Assembly (NCBI GenBank): GCA_903934795.1
Contig: CAIZPE010000208.1
Location: forward strand, 1 to 34,389
Origin: an uncultured bacterium
Lineage (GTDB): Bacteria > Pseudomonadota > Gammaproteobacteria > Burkholderiales > Burkholderiaceae_E
Length of the DNA: 34,389 nucleotides
Reading direction: 5' to 3'
Positions 24,318-34,389 of the stretch are shown one piece after another. The position numbers and the translations under genes were made by a program. How positions within the stretch are numbered: the first letter of the stretch is position 1; every line of letters begins with the position of its first letter. Below the pieces are notes generated by a model. The model made no database searches. It worked only from the letters and a program-made list of their open reading frames with translations, and was not told where the DNA came from.

Positions 24318-24971
24318 ATGAGCGGCGACAGCAAGACCGACACCACCGCCCTGGTCGGCAAGGCCCTCGACGGCGGGGTGATCATCGAGGCGATCGAGTC
24401 GATGACCGGTGCGGAATCGATCGCACCCGATCACACCGGCCGCGGTCATGCGGCCGTGCAGGGCACGCAGTATGTGCCGGCGGTGCCGGCCACCCCGCAC
24501 GACCTGCAGCGCGAGGTCGAGAACTTCCTGTACCGCCAGGCCGCGCTGCTCGACGCGAAATGCTGGCAGGACTGGATCGGACTGTTCGCCGACGACGGCG
24601 TCTACTGGATGCCGATCGCGCAGGAACAGACCGACTGGGTGGGCCAGCCCTCCATCTTCGCCGAGGACCGGCTGATCATGGAGATCCGCATGGGGCGGCT
24701 CAACCATCCCAATGCCTGGTCGCAGGCGCCGCAGTGGGCCACCAGCCATCTGGTGGGCAATGTCGTGATCGAGTCGGCCAGCGCCCATGGCATCGAGGTC
24801 TGTTCGCGCTTCCAGATGATGGAGTTGCGCCGTGATGATGTCAGGCACTTTGGCGGCACCTATCGCCACAGCCTCGTCCGTACCCCCGAGGGGCTGCGCA
24901 TCCGTCTGCAGCGGGTCGATCTCATGAATGGTCGTGCGGTCTACGACTACGTGCTGCAGGCCTGGGTCTGA
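24318..24971 (+). CDS. Ring-hydroxylating oxygenase, beta subunit
   Basis: The 217-residue protein is the small structural subunit of the oxygenase, with the NTF2-like beta-subunit pattern (EVENFLYRQAALLDAKCWQD, then WIGLFADDGVYWMP). The C-terminal part YRHSLVRTPEGLRIRLQRVD is also conserved in this family. The first 55 residues (up to about GTQYVPAVPATP) are an extra extension compared with most beta subunits. It starts 1 base after the alpha-subunit stop, behind GGAGG in the end of that gene, so the two are translationally linked. Confidence 0.93.
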   Translation: MSGDSKTDTTALVGKALDGGVIIEAIESMTGAESIAPDHTGRGHAAVQGTQYVPAVPATPHDLQREVENFLYRQAALLDAKCWQDWIGLFADDGVYWMPIAQEQTDWVGQPSIFAEDRLIMEIRMGRLNHPNAWSQAPQWATSHLVGNVVIESASAHGIEVCSRFQMMELRRDDVRHFGGTYRHSLVRTPEGLRIRLQRVDLMNGRAVYDYVLQAWV

Positions 24972-25091
24972 AACCGGAGGTCGCACCAGTCAGGTTCGCG
25001 TAAGCACCGCGTCAGGGGCGTGTCAGCGCGTCCCCACAGACTCCGCCGGTCGGCTGGCACAAGCCGCCCATACCACCAAGGAGAAGACGCG

Positions 25092-26759
25092 ATGGCAACG
25101 ACAATGAACGGCAAGGCGGCCTCGGGCGCGCCGATGACCGCCGAGGAGAAGAAGGTGATCTTCGCCTCTTCCCTCGGCACGGTGTTCGAGTGGTACGACT
25201 TCTACCTGTACGGCACGCTCGCCGTCATCATCGGTAACCAGTTCTTCTCGGCGCTCGACCCGGCCTCGCGCACGATCTTCTCGCTGCTCGCCTTTGCGGC
25301 CGGCTTCATCGTGCGGCCCTTCGGTGCGCTGGTGTTCGGCCGGCTGGGTGACATGATCGGACGGAAGTACACCTTCCTGGTCACCATCCTGATCATGGGC
25401 GTGTCCACCTTCATCGTGGGTCTGCTGCCCAATTACGCGAGCATCGGCATCGCCGCGCCGGTGATCCTGATCATCCTGCGCATGCTGCAGGGCCTGGCGC
25501 TCGGCGGCGAGTACGGCGGCGCGGCCACCTACGTGGCCGAGCATGCGCCGCATGGCAAGCGTGGCGCCTTCACCTCCTGGATCCAGACCACCGCCACGGT
25601 GGGCCTGTTCCTGTCGCTGGTGGTGATCCTGGGTGTTCGCACCGCGATCGGCGAGGCGGCCTTCGCCGACTGGGGATGGCGGATTCCCTTCCTGGTGTCG
25701 GTCGTGCTGCTCGGCATCTCGGTGTGGATCCGGCTGAGCATGAACGAGTCGCCGGCCTTCAAGAAGATGAAGGAGGAGGGCAAGACCTCCAAGGCGCCGC
25801 TGTCCGAGTCCTTCGGTCAGTGGAAGAACCTGAAGATCGTCATCCTCGCCCTGGTCGGCCTGACCGCGGGCCAGGCGGTGGTCTGGTACACCGGCCAGTT
25901 CTATGCGCTGTTCTTCCTGACCGGCGCGCTCAAGGTCGATGGCGCCACCGCCAACCTGCTGATCGCCGCTTCGCTGGTGCTTGGCACGCCCTTCTTCATC
26001 GTCTTCGGCTCGCTGTCCGACCGCATCGGCCGCAAGCCGATCATCATGGCGGGCTGCCTGATCGCCGCGCTGACCTACTTCCCGTTGTTCAAGGCGCTCA
26101 CCGAGGCGGCCAACCCCGACCTCGCCGCGGCGCAGGCCAAGAACAAGGTGGCGGTGGTGGCCGACCCTGCCGAGTGCTCGTTCCAGTTCAACCCCACCGG
26201 CACGGTGAAGTTCAGCAGCTCCTGCGACATCGCCAAGCAGGTGCTCTCGGCCAACTCGGTGAGCTATGACAACACGGCGGGCAGCGGCACGGCCAAGATC
26301 ACCATCGGTGACAAGTCGATCGAGTCGTACTCGGCGGCCGGCCTGCCGGCCGATCAGGCCAAGGCACGCGATGCCGCCTTCAAGAAGGAAGTCGTCGATG
26401 CGCTTCGGGCTGCGGGCTATCCGGCCAAGGCTGATCCGGCCAAGGTCAACAAGCCGATGATCGTGCTGATCCTGACCATCCTGGTGATCTATGTGACCAT
26501 GGTCTATGGCCCGATCGCGGCCATGCTGGTGGAGCTCTTCCCCACCCGCATCCGTTACACCTCGATGAGCCTGCCGTATCACATCGGCAACGGCTGGTTC
26601 GGCGGCCTGCTGCCGGCCACCGCGCTGGCGATCGTGGCCCAGACCGGCAACATGTACAACGGTCTGTGGTACCCGATCATCATCGCCATGGTCACCTTCG
26701 TCATCGGCATGCTGTTCGTGCGCGAGACCAAGGATGTCGACATCTTCGAGCAGGAATGA
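25092..26759 (+). CDS. MFS transporter, metabolite:H+ symporter family, with a large insert
   Basis: The protein is a MHS-type proton symporter (relatives take up dicarboxylates, aromatic acids, betaines and similar compounds). It shows the family signatures: GTVFEWYDFYLYG at residues 29-41, GRLGDMIGRKYTF at 83-95, RMLQGLALGGEYGGA at 130-144 and SLSDRIGRKP at 307-316. Its 555 residues exceed the usual 430-450 because about 115 soluble residues (roughly 338-455) are inserted between two membrane segments of the second half; they include Cys362 and Cys378. ATG 25092 follows AAGGAGA. It probably imports the oxygenase substrate, or a related acid, beside the Liv-type system. Confidence 0.92.
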   Translation: MATTMNGKAASGAPMTAEEKKVIFASSLGTVFEWYDFYLYGTLAVIIGNQFFSALDPASRTIFSLLAFAAGFIVRPFGALVFGRLGDMIGRKYTFLVTILIMGVSTFIVGLLPNYASIGIAAPVILIILRMLQGLALGGEYGGAATYVAEHAPHGKRGAFTSWIQTTATVGLFLSLVVILGVRTAIGEAAFADWGWRIPFLVSVVLLGISVWIRLSMNESPAFKKMKEEGKTSKAPLSESFGQWKNLKIVILALVGLTAGQAVVWYTGQFYALFFLTGALKVDGATANLLIAASLVLGTPFFIVFGSLSDRIGRKPIIMAGCLIAALTYFPLFKALTEAANPDLAAAQAKNKVAVVADPAECSFQFNPTGTVKFSSSCDIAKQVLSANSVSYDNTAGSGTAKITIGDKSIESYSAAGLPADQAKARDAAFKKEVVDALRAAGYPAKADPAKVNKPMIVLILTILVIYVTMVYGPIAAMLVELFPTRIRYTSMSLPYHIGNGWFGGLLPATALAIVAQTGNMYNGLWYPIIIAMVTFVIGMLFVRETKDVDIFEQE

Positions 26760-26771
26760 TCGGAGCCAAGC

Positions 26772-26906
26772 ATGTGGAAGATCATCGTTGGATTCGTGGT
26801 GATCGCCGGGCTTGCGATGCTGCTGCTGATGAAGGGCGGCGGCGATGTCGACATGACCGGTGAGAAGCACAGCGTCGAGCCGGCTGCCGGCGAGGCGAAG
26901 AAGTAG
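26772..26906 (+). CDS. Small single-pass membrane protein (44 residues)
   Basis: A short frame 12 bases after the permease stop begins MWKIIVGFVVIAGLAMLLLM, one membrane helix, followed by KGGGDVDMTGEKHSVE and a polar tail ending GEAKK. GGAG precedes the ATG. The helix plus charged soluble tail, the ribosome binding site and the tight spacing make it a real gene, co-transcribed with the permease. Its function is unknown; small partners of transporters often modulate or stabilise them. Confidence 0.7.
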   Translation: MWKIIVGFVVIAGLAMLLLMKGGGDVDMTGEKHSVEPAAGEAKK

Positions 26907-26922
26907 GCCCGATGGCCGGCAT

Positions 26923-26944
26923 GCGGCGCCTCCCCGGGCGCCGC
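26923..26944 (+). terminator. GC-rich hairpin after the permease unit, no U-tract
   Basis: GCGGCGCC (26923-26930) and GGCGCCGC (26937-26944) form a perfect 8-bp stem with a 6-base loop, 16 bases after the stop of the small membrane protein. No run of T follows, so it is not a standard intrinsic terminator. It may help end or protect the 3' end of the catabolic transcript before parE. Confidence 0.45.
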
Positions 26945-27030
26945 GGCCGGTGTCAGCCGGGCAGGGGGATCGAGGCGGATCGCGCTCTTGGCGACCTGAA
27001 GGGCTGAGGTGCCGATCCGGCGGGCGCCGG

Positions 27031-27036
27031 TACAAT
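27031..27036 (+). promoter_or_regulatory. Possible -10 box of parE-parC
   Basis: TACAAT at 27031-27036 is a good -10 hexamer 26 bases before ATG 27063. No convincing -35 box is seen at 17 bases upstream, and no strong ribosome binding site precedes the ATG. Confidence 0.35.
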
Positions 27037-27062
27037 GCGCGCCGTCTCTCCGAGCATCCTCC

Positions 27063-29041
<1,979 letters not shown>

Positions 29042-29042
<1 letters not shown>

Positions 29043-31357
29043 TGACCGACGACCTGTTCGCCAACCTGCCGCCGCCCTCGGCCGGCCAGTCGCTCGACCT
29101 TGCCGGCTACGCCGAGCGCGCCTACCTCGATTACGCGATCTCCGTGGTCAAGGGGCGGGCACTGCCCGACCTTGGCGACGGCCAGAAGCCGGTGCAGCGG
29201 CGCATCCTGCACGCCATGAACGAGATGGGCCTTGCCGAAGGCGCCAAGCCGGTGAAGTCCGCGCGCGTGGTCGGTGATGTGCTGGGCCGCTTCCACCCGC
29301 ACGGCGACACCGCGGCCTACGAGGCGCTGGTGCGCATGGCCCAGCCCTTCACGCTGCGCTATCCGCTGATTGACGGTCAGGGCAACTTCGGCTCGCGCGA
29401 CGGTGACGGTGCGGCGGCCATGCGCTACACCGAAGCCCGCCTCACCCGTCATGCCAGGCTGCTGCTCGACGAGATCGACGAGGGCACGGTCGATTTCGTG
29501 CCCAACTATGACGGCTCGGCCCGCGAGCCGCGGCAGCTGCCGGCGCGTCTGCCGATGATGCTGCTCAACGGCGCCTCGGGCATCGCCGTGGGCATGGCCA
29601 CCGAGATTCCGCCGCACAACCTGCGCGAGGTGGCCGCGGCCGCCGCCCTCGTGGTGCGCGAGCCCGACAGTTCGCTCGATGCGCTGATGGCGCTGATGCC
29701 GGGCCCCGATTTTCCGGGCGGCGCCCAGGTCATCTCGTCGCCCGCCGACCTGCGCGAGATCTACGCCGTTGGCCGCGGCTCGCTGCGGCTGCGTGCCCGC
29801 CATGTCATCGAGGATCTCGCCCGCGGGCAATGGCAGCTGGTGGTGACCGAACTGCCGCATGGCGTGTCGGCTCAGAAGGTCCTCGAGGAGATCGAGGAGC
29901 TGACCAATCCGCGGGTCAAGACGGGTCGCAAGTCGCTCGGGCCGGAACAGCTCCAGACGCGCCAGACCGTGCTGGCGGTGCTCGATGCCGTGCGCGACGA
30001 GTCGGGCAAGGACGCCGCCGTGCGCCTGGTGTTCGAGCCGCGAAGCTCGCGCATCGAGCCCCAGGAACTGCTCACCACCCTGCTGGCCCACACCAGCCTG
30101 GAGAGCAGCCTCGCGGTCAATCTGGTGTGCATCGGTCTTGACGGCCGGCCCGCCCAGAAGGGGCTGGTCGAGGTGCTCGGCGAGTGGGCGCGGTTCCGGC
30201 TCGAGACCGTCACCCGCCGGTCGGCCCACCGGCTGGCCGAGGTCGATGCGCGCATCCACATCCTCGAGGGGCGGCAGTTGATCCTGCTGCACATCGATGA
30301 GGTGATCCGCATCATCCGCGAATCCGACGAGCCGCGGCCGGCGCTGATCGCGCGCTTCGGCCTCACCGAGCGGCAGGCCGATGACATCCTCGAGATCCGC
30401 CTGCGTCAGCTCGCGCGCCTCGAGACCCTGCGCATCGAGCGCGAGCTGGCCGAGCTGGTCGAGCGCAAGCGCGGGCTGGAGGCGCTGCTCGCCAGTCCGG
30501 CCGCCATGCGTCGCCAGGTGGTGCGCGAGATCGAGCAGGATGCGAAGCAGTATGGTGATGACCGCCGCACGCTCATCGAGGAGTCGCGGCGCGCCGTCCT
30601 GGGCGTGCGCGTGGTCGAGGAGCCGGTCACCGTGATCATCTCGGCGCGCGGCTGGGTACGCGCCCGTCAGGGGCACGGTCATGACGCCGCCGCCTTCCAG
30701 TTCAAGGCCGGCGACAGCCTCTCCGGTGCGTGGGAGGTGAGCACCACCGATTCGGTCTACGGCGTGGGCAGCAACGGCCGGGTGTATTCGGTGGCGGTCT
30801 CGCAGCTGCCCTCGGCCCGCGGTGACGGCGTGCCGATCACCACCCTGGTCGAGCTCGAAGCGGGCACGCGGCTCGATCATCTCTTTGCGGCTGCGGCCGA
30901 CGCCGGGGTGTGTCTGGCCACCCGGCAGGGTGTCGGGCTGGTCTGCCAGGCCGGTGATCTCGGCGGCCGCAACCGTCAGGGCAAGGCCTTCCTCACCCTT
31001 GACGAGGGCGACGAGCCGCTTGCGCCCGGGGTCTTCGCGCCCGAGCATGACCGCGTGCTGTGCCTGTCGGGCGAGGGCAGGGCGCTGGTATTCGATCGCG
31101 ACCAGCTCAGGCAGTTGCGCAACGGCGGCCGCGGCAGTCAGCTCATGGTTCTGGAGGGAACAGAGACCCTGAGTCAGGCTCTGGTTTTCGGAGCGCAGGG
31201 CGTGGTCATCCAGGGCATCGGGCGGGGGGCGAAGGCGCTCAGTCGCGAGTTCAGCGCCCGCGAACTCGAGACATGGCGGGGTCAGCGGGCCCGCAAGGGC
31301 CGGCTGCTCGAACCGCGCCTGCGCGATCCGCTGGCACGACGCCGAACCGGGCCATAA
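29042..31357 (+). CDS. parC: DNA topoisomerase IV subunit A
   Basis: ParC cuts and rejoins DNA. The 771-residue protein contains the QRRILHAMN region, the loop [12 protein letters not shown] and the catalytic tyrosine at residue 129 ([10 protein letters not shown]). At the position of the quinolone-target Ser80 of E. coli ParC it has Thr90, with Glu94 at the Glu84 position; both are natural variants and no resistance claim follows. The C-terminal domain (residues 500-771) is a beta-pinwheel of reduced conservation, distinguishing it from GyrA, which carries a GyrA-box that is absent here. It is fused to parE by a TGATG overlap at 29042. Confidence 0.97.
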
Positions 31358-31378
31358 CTCGGGCATAATCCTGCGGCA

Positions 31379-31398
31379 CTGCCTCCCCGACGAGGCAG
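31379..31398 (+). promoter_or_regulatory. Hairpin in the leader of the sugar ABC ATPase gene
   Basis: CTGCCTC (31379-31385) and GAGGCAG (31392-31398) form a perfect 7-bp stem with a 6-base loop, 22 bases after the parC stop and 38 bases before ATG 31437. A possible -10 box, CATAAT (31364-31369), lies just before it. It has no T-run. It could end the parC transcript or be part of the 5' leader of the ABC operon. Confidence 0.4.
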
Positions 31399-31436
31399 AC
31401 ACGACAACAAGACCCACAAGGGTCCGGAGGAGCGCA

Positions 31437-32501
<1,065 letters not shown>

Positions 32502-32580
32502 TCGTCCCGTTCCAACCGGTTCACCCCGAGGGCGGTTCAACCGCCTTCAGCCCTAGCGACATCCAACAAGGAGACATTCG

Positions 32581-33900
32581 ATGACCCAGAGTCCGCGTCG
32601 CGATTTCCTGAAGACCTCGGCCGGCGCCACCGCCGGCGCCGCCCTCGTGGGCGCACCTGCTGTCCACGCCCAGGCCACCTGGAGCAACCAGCCCGAGAAG
32701 GGCGCCAAGCTGCGCGTGCTGCGCTGGAAGCGCTTCGTCCAGGGTGACGAAGATGTCTACATGGCCAACGTGCGCAAGTTCACCGAGAAGACCGGCATCG
32801 AGGTGCGGGTGGACCATGAAGGCTGGGAAGATGTCCGTCCCAAGGCGGCCGTGGCGGCCAATGTGGGCAGCGGTCCCGACATCATCCTGGGCACCAACGA
32901 CGACGCCAATCTCTACCCCGAGAAGCTGGTCGATGTCACCGACCTGGCCACCTATCTCGGCCGCAAGTACGGCGGCTGGTACCCGGTTTGCGAGCAGTAC
33001 CTTCGTCCTGACGGCAAGAAGTGGATCGCGATTCCCCTGGGCGCTGCGGGTGGCGCCATGGTGTACCGCGACAGCCAGGTCAAGGCGGCGGGCTTCCAGA
33101 CCTTCCCCAAGGACACCGACGGGTTCCTGCGCCTGATGAAGGCGCTCAAGGACAAGGGCACGCCGGGCGGCTTCGCGCTGGGCAATGCCACGGGTGATGC
33201 CAATGGTTTCTGCCACTGGCTGATCTGGGCCTTCGGCGGCAAGCTCGCCAACGAGAAGAACGAGGTCGTGATCAACAGCCCCGAGACCCTCCGTGCGCTC
33301 GACTACGCCAAGGAGCTCTACGGCACCTTCGTGCCGGGCACCCTGTCGTGGCTCGACCCGAACAACAACAAGGCTTTCCTTGACGGCCAGGTCAGCGTCA
33401 CCAACAACGGCATCTCGGTGTACTACGCTGCCAAGAATTCCAGCGACCCCAAGGTCAAGGAACTGGCGAGCGACATCCAGCATGCCAACATGCCGATCGG
33501 CCCGGCCGGTGTGCCTACCGAATTCCATCTGTTCTTCAACCAGATGATCTTCCGGCACACCAAGTTCCCCAAGGCGGCCAAGGAGTTCCTGCGCTTCATG
33601 ATGGAAGAAGAGCAGTTCAGCCCCTGGATGAAGGCCTCGATCGGCTATGTCGCCCAGCCGCTGGTGGCCTACGAGAAGAACCCGATCTGGACCGAAGATC
33701 CCAAGCACACCCCGTATCGCGATGTGATGAAGCAGATGCGTCCGGCGGGGTACTCCGGCCGGCTCGGCTACGCCTCGGCCGGCGCCACTGCCGACTTCAT
33801 CATCGTCAACATGGTGGCCGAAGCGGCCTCGGGCAAGTCCACCGCCAAGGAAGCGGCCGAGCGCGCACAGAAGCGCGCCGAGCGCTACTACCGGGTCTGA
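32581..33900 (+). CDS. Tat-exported ABC substrate-binding protein (carbohydrate type)
   Basis: The 439-residue protein is an extracellular solute-binding protein of the sugar (family 1) group. SPRRDFLKTSAGATAGAAL at the N-terminus is a Tat signal with cleavage near VHAQA, so it would be exported folded. The mature protein begins with LRVLRWKRFVQGDEDVY and has the family stretch GSGPDIILGTNDDANLYPEK. AACAAGGAG precedes the ATG. It works with the ATPase upstream and the permease downstream; sn-glycerol-3-phosphate, polyols or oligosaccharides are possible ligands. Two hairpins follow its stop codon. Confidence 0.92.
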   Translation: MTQSPRRDFLKTSAGATAGAALVGAPAVHAQATWSNQPEKGAKLRVLRWKRFVQGDEDVYMANVRKFTEKTGIEVRVDHEGWEDVRPKAAVAANVGSGPDIILGTNDDANLYPEKLVDVTDLATYLGRKYGGWYPVCEQYLRPDGKKWIAIPLGAAGGAMVYRDSQVKAAGFQTFPKDTDGFLRLMKALKDKGTPGGFALGNATGDANGFCHWLIWAFGGKLANEKNEVVINSPETLRALDYAKELYGTFVPGTLSWLDPNNNKAFLDGQVSVTNNGISVYYAAKNSSDPKVKELASDIQHANMPIGPAGVPTEFHLFFNQMIFRHTKFPKAAKEFLRFMMEEEQFSPWMKASIGYVAQPLVAYEKNPIWTEDPKHTPYRDVMKQMRPAGYSGRLGYASAGATADFIIVNMVAEAASGKSTAKEAAERAQKRAERYYRV

Positions 33901-33912
33901 CCGCTCCCGTTT

Positions 33913-33971
33913 GCGCGCCCGCCTGAGGGCGCGCCTCCCCCGGTGCCCGGGCCTGTCGCCTGCGCACCGGG
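33913..33971 (+). terminator. Two tandem hairpins between binding protein and permease genes
   Basis: GCGCGCCC (33913-33920) pairs perfectly with GGGCGCGC (33927-33934) across a 6-base loop, 12 bases after the binding-protein stop. A second pair, CCCGGTGC (33939-33946) and GCACCGGG (33964-33971), follows with a 17-base loop. Neither is followed by a T-run. Such structures after a binding-protein gene commonly protect the upstream mRNA and reduce read-through, which gives more binding protein than permease. That role is inferred. Confidence 0.5.
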
Positions 33972-33999
33972 ATCGCCAACCTTCCTGCCGGATGAGACC

Positions 34000-34389
34000 G
34001 TGTCACTCCTCGCTCGCCTGCAGAACAGCCGCAACGGTCTGGGCATCGCGTTCATGTTGCCCGCGGCCGTCCTGCTGCTGCTGTTCCTGACCTACCCGCT
34101 GGGGCTCGGCGTCTGGCTCGGCTTCACCGATGCCAAGATCGGCCGTCCGGGCGAGTTCGTCGGGCTTGAAAACTACGCGTTTCTGATCAGCGACTCCGTC
34201 ACCCGGCTGTCGCTGTTCAACACGCTCTTCTATACCTTCATCGCCAGCATCCTGAAGTTTCTGCTCGGGCTCTGGCTGGCGCTGCTGCTCAATCGGGCGC
34301 TGCCGTTCAAGACGCTGCTGCGCGCCGTGGCGAGGCACCACGCGGTCGGCGCGTCGGTCGAGGCGGTGGTGCGCGGGCTCGCTGCGCGC
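34000..34389 (+). CDS. ABC sugar permease, 5' partial (runs off the window)
   Basis: GTG 34000 opens a 130-codon frame that runs to the window end. Residues 19-40 (FMLPAAVLLLLFLTYPLGLG) are the first membrane helix of a UgpA/MalF-like permease. GEFVGLENYAFLI and LFNTLFYTFIASILKFLLGL match the conserved EAA-family N-terminal region, and ALLLNRALPFKTLLRAV is also typical. After LLRAV the sequence reads ARHHAVGASVEAV, where this family normally continues with VLLPWIVPTVLSA-like residues. None of the other frames restores it. The gene itself is real; the last 60 or so bases may not belong to it. Confidence 0.8.
   Translation, partial: MSLLARLQNSRNGLGIAFMLPAAVLLLLFLTYPLGLGVWLGFTDAKIGRPGEFVGLENYAFLISDSVTRLSLFNTLFYTFIASILKFLLGLWLALLLNRALPFKTLLRAVARHHAVGASVEAVVRGLAAR

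Noticed and set aside
24972-25091. Promoter or hairpin between the beta subunit and the MHS permease
   Set aside because: Only an imperfect GGGGCG/CGTCCCC pairing was seen and no credible -10/-35 pair; the genes may simply be co-transcribed.

Overview
The window looks like a chromosomal contig from a GC-rich betaproteobacterium, most likely a member of the Burkholderiales. This is inferred from the strong G/C bias at third codon positions, the soxCDYZAXB gene order, the Liv-type transporter beside aromatic-acid genes, and a MHS-family permease beside a Rieske dioxygenase. No rRNA, tRNA, CRISPR array, insertion sequence or prophage gene was seen.

Layout. 1-1600: a Fic-domain AMPylase of the Shewanella SoFic type behind a promoter region full of TGTCG repeats, then a doubtful gene remnant. 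This stretch looks less G/C-biased than the rest. 1598-2563 (minus): an epoxide-hydrolase-like alpha/beta hydrolase. 2661-11530: a thiosulfate-oxidation operon in the order soxC-soxD-soxY-soxZ-soxA-soxX-soxB, then a thioredoxin-like protein, a small cytochrome c, an ArsR-family regulator with three cysteines, and an exported protein of unknown function whose start codon overlaps the regulator's stop. An AT-rich palindrome sits on the putative soxC promoter and is a good candidate operator for that regulator. 11508-12236 (minus): riboflavin synthase, overlapping the 3' end of the sox operon tail-to-tail.

12389-26944: a catabolic region. It holds a complete Liv-type ABC transporter (binding protein, two permeases, two ATPases), an iron-dependent alcohol dehydrogenase, an acyl-CoA synthetase, a minus-strand alpha-methylacyl-CoA racemase, a second acyl-CoA ligase, a two-subunit Rieske ring-hydroxylating oxygenase, a MHS-family permease with an unusual soluble insert, and a 44-residue membrane protein. 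Uptake, CoA activation, racemisation at an alpha-methyl carbon and ring dihydroxylation suggest breakdown of an aromatic or branched-chain carboxylic acid as its CoA thioester. The substrate cannot be read from sequence. 27063-31357: parE and parC (topoisomerase IV), overlapping. 31437-34389: a carbohydrate-type ABC importer (MalK/UgpC-like ATPase, Tat-exported binding protein, and the start of an inner-membrane permease). The last roughly 60 bases do not continue the permease family pattern and may be an assembly artefact.

The sox genes form a complete SoxXA-YZ-B-CD system, so the expected product of thiosulfate is sulfate without stored sulfur. The strongest leads are the operator/ArsR pair, the unknown exported protein coupled to it, the CoA-ligase/racemase/Rieske module, the MHS permease insert with its small membrane-protein neighbour, and a set of GC-rich hairpins without U-tracts at gene ends.
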